From: Sporosarcina sp. FSL K6-2383
GTDB lineage: Bacteria > Bacillota > Bacilli > Bacillales_A > Planococcaceae
Assembly: GCF_038618305.1 (NCBI RefSeq)
Contig: NZ_CP152017.1
Location: 1,837,501 to 1,901,500 of the forward strand
Length of the DNA: 64,000 nucleotides
Direction of reading: 5' to 3'
Part shown: positions 63,901-64,000 of the stretch, piece by piece
Position numbering within the stretch: the first letter of the stretch is position 1
How the letters are laid out: each line of letters starts with the position of its first letter
Translations under genes and position numbers: made by a program
The notes under the pieces: model-generated
Database searches by the model: none
Told to the model about the DNA's origin: nothing
The model's input: the letters and a program-made list of their open reading frames with translations, nothing else

Positions 63901-64000
63901 ATGCAGGTGAAAAAGATTTCTGAGCATATATGGTGTCTGAAAACTTGGATGATCATTCCTATTCATGTATGGGTCGTAAAGGATGGGGAAGGGATTACAT
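63901..64000 (+). CDS. MBL-fold metallo-hydrolase, N-terminal part, cut by window edge
   Basis: Thirty-three residues are visible, opening MQVKKISEHIWCLKTWMIIP and continuing IHVWVVKDGEGIT. The strand pattern (I-S-E-H-I-W, then I-P-I-H-V-W-V-V-K-D-G-E) is the usual first beta hairpin of metallo-beta-lactamase-fold hydrolases. The zinc motif lies beyond the window. The start is chosen because AAGGGGG is 7 bases upstream; the ATG six bases earlier is too close. It is in an operon with the TetR gene. Confidence 0.65.
   Translation, partial: MQVKKISEHIWCLKTWMIIPIHVWVVKDGEGIT

Overview
The window comes from a low-GC Gram-positive bacterium of the Bacillales. The gene complement (NiaR, proBA behind a T-box, GlcT/PtsG, ClpE under CtsR-type boxes, BioY, DbpA, S-layer-homology proteins, an LCP ligase, ATG/GTG/TTG starts behind strong AGGAGG-type sites) fits the family Planococcaceae, and a Sporosarcina-like organism is my best guess. 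This is inference from protein flavour, not a database match. No rRNA or tRNA gene was recognised.

Region 1 (1-24.6 kb) is mostly housekeeping: a truncated coiled-coil protein, a DUF2500 protein, a CidA/CidB-type pair, NiaR, a MenC/N-acylamino-acid racemase, proBA with a T-box leader, an LCP protein, a patatin-like lipase and a divergent FtsH-type membrane protease. A leftward operon of regulator, class-III aminotransferase and polar amino-acid ABC importer faces an M20 amidohydrolase. GlcT follows, with its RNA target and terminator ahead of ptsG, and then zwf-gnd on the other strand. Glucose uptake and the oxidative pentose phosphate pathway thus lie side by side.

Region 2 (24.6-38.2 kb) holds small metabolic genes, a complete IS3-family element that landed in the loop of a transcription terminator, bioY, a small secreted peptide gene with a G-tract frameshift, an XRE-regulated membrane protein, an NlpC/P60 hydrolase, an HpaB-type hydroxylase, clpE, an isolated phage-type replication gene, a toxin-antitoxin remnant and dbpA.

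Region 3 (38.2-52.8 kb) looks like an accessory and defence-associated zone. It contains a YHYH surface protein, a DUF2075 helicase carrying an N-terminal nuclease-like motif, the wreck of a type I restriction HsdR gene, and an AT-rich two-gene operon whose first product ends in a HEPN-like Rx4H motif. An IS30 remnant, an unusual 1160-residue protein (beta-helix plus two CbbX/SpoVK-type AAA domains), and fragments of Rpn-type, DUF6155 and SEC-C genes complete it. The two-gene HEPN operon and the beta-helix/AAA protein are the best candidates for an undescribed system.

Region 4 (52.8-64 kb) holds an envelope-stress module: an S-layer-homology protein, a polysaccharide deacetylase, an ECF sigma factor and an anti-sigma-like protein with a degenerate signal-peptidase fold. 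The first two genes are each preceded by the same TGAAAC-N16-CGTC promoter, which suggests control by this sigma factor. A second S-layer-homology protein, RtcB with a MerR regulator, a CPBP protease, an NAD(P)-binding protein, a TetR regulator with a 39-bp palindromic operator on its promoter, and the start of a metallo-hydrolase gene follow.
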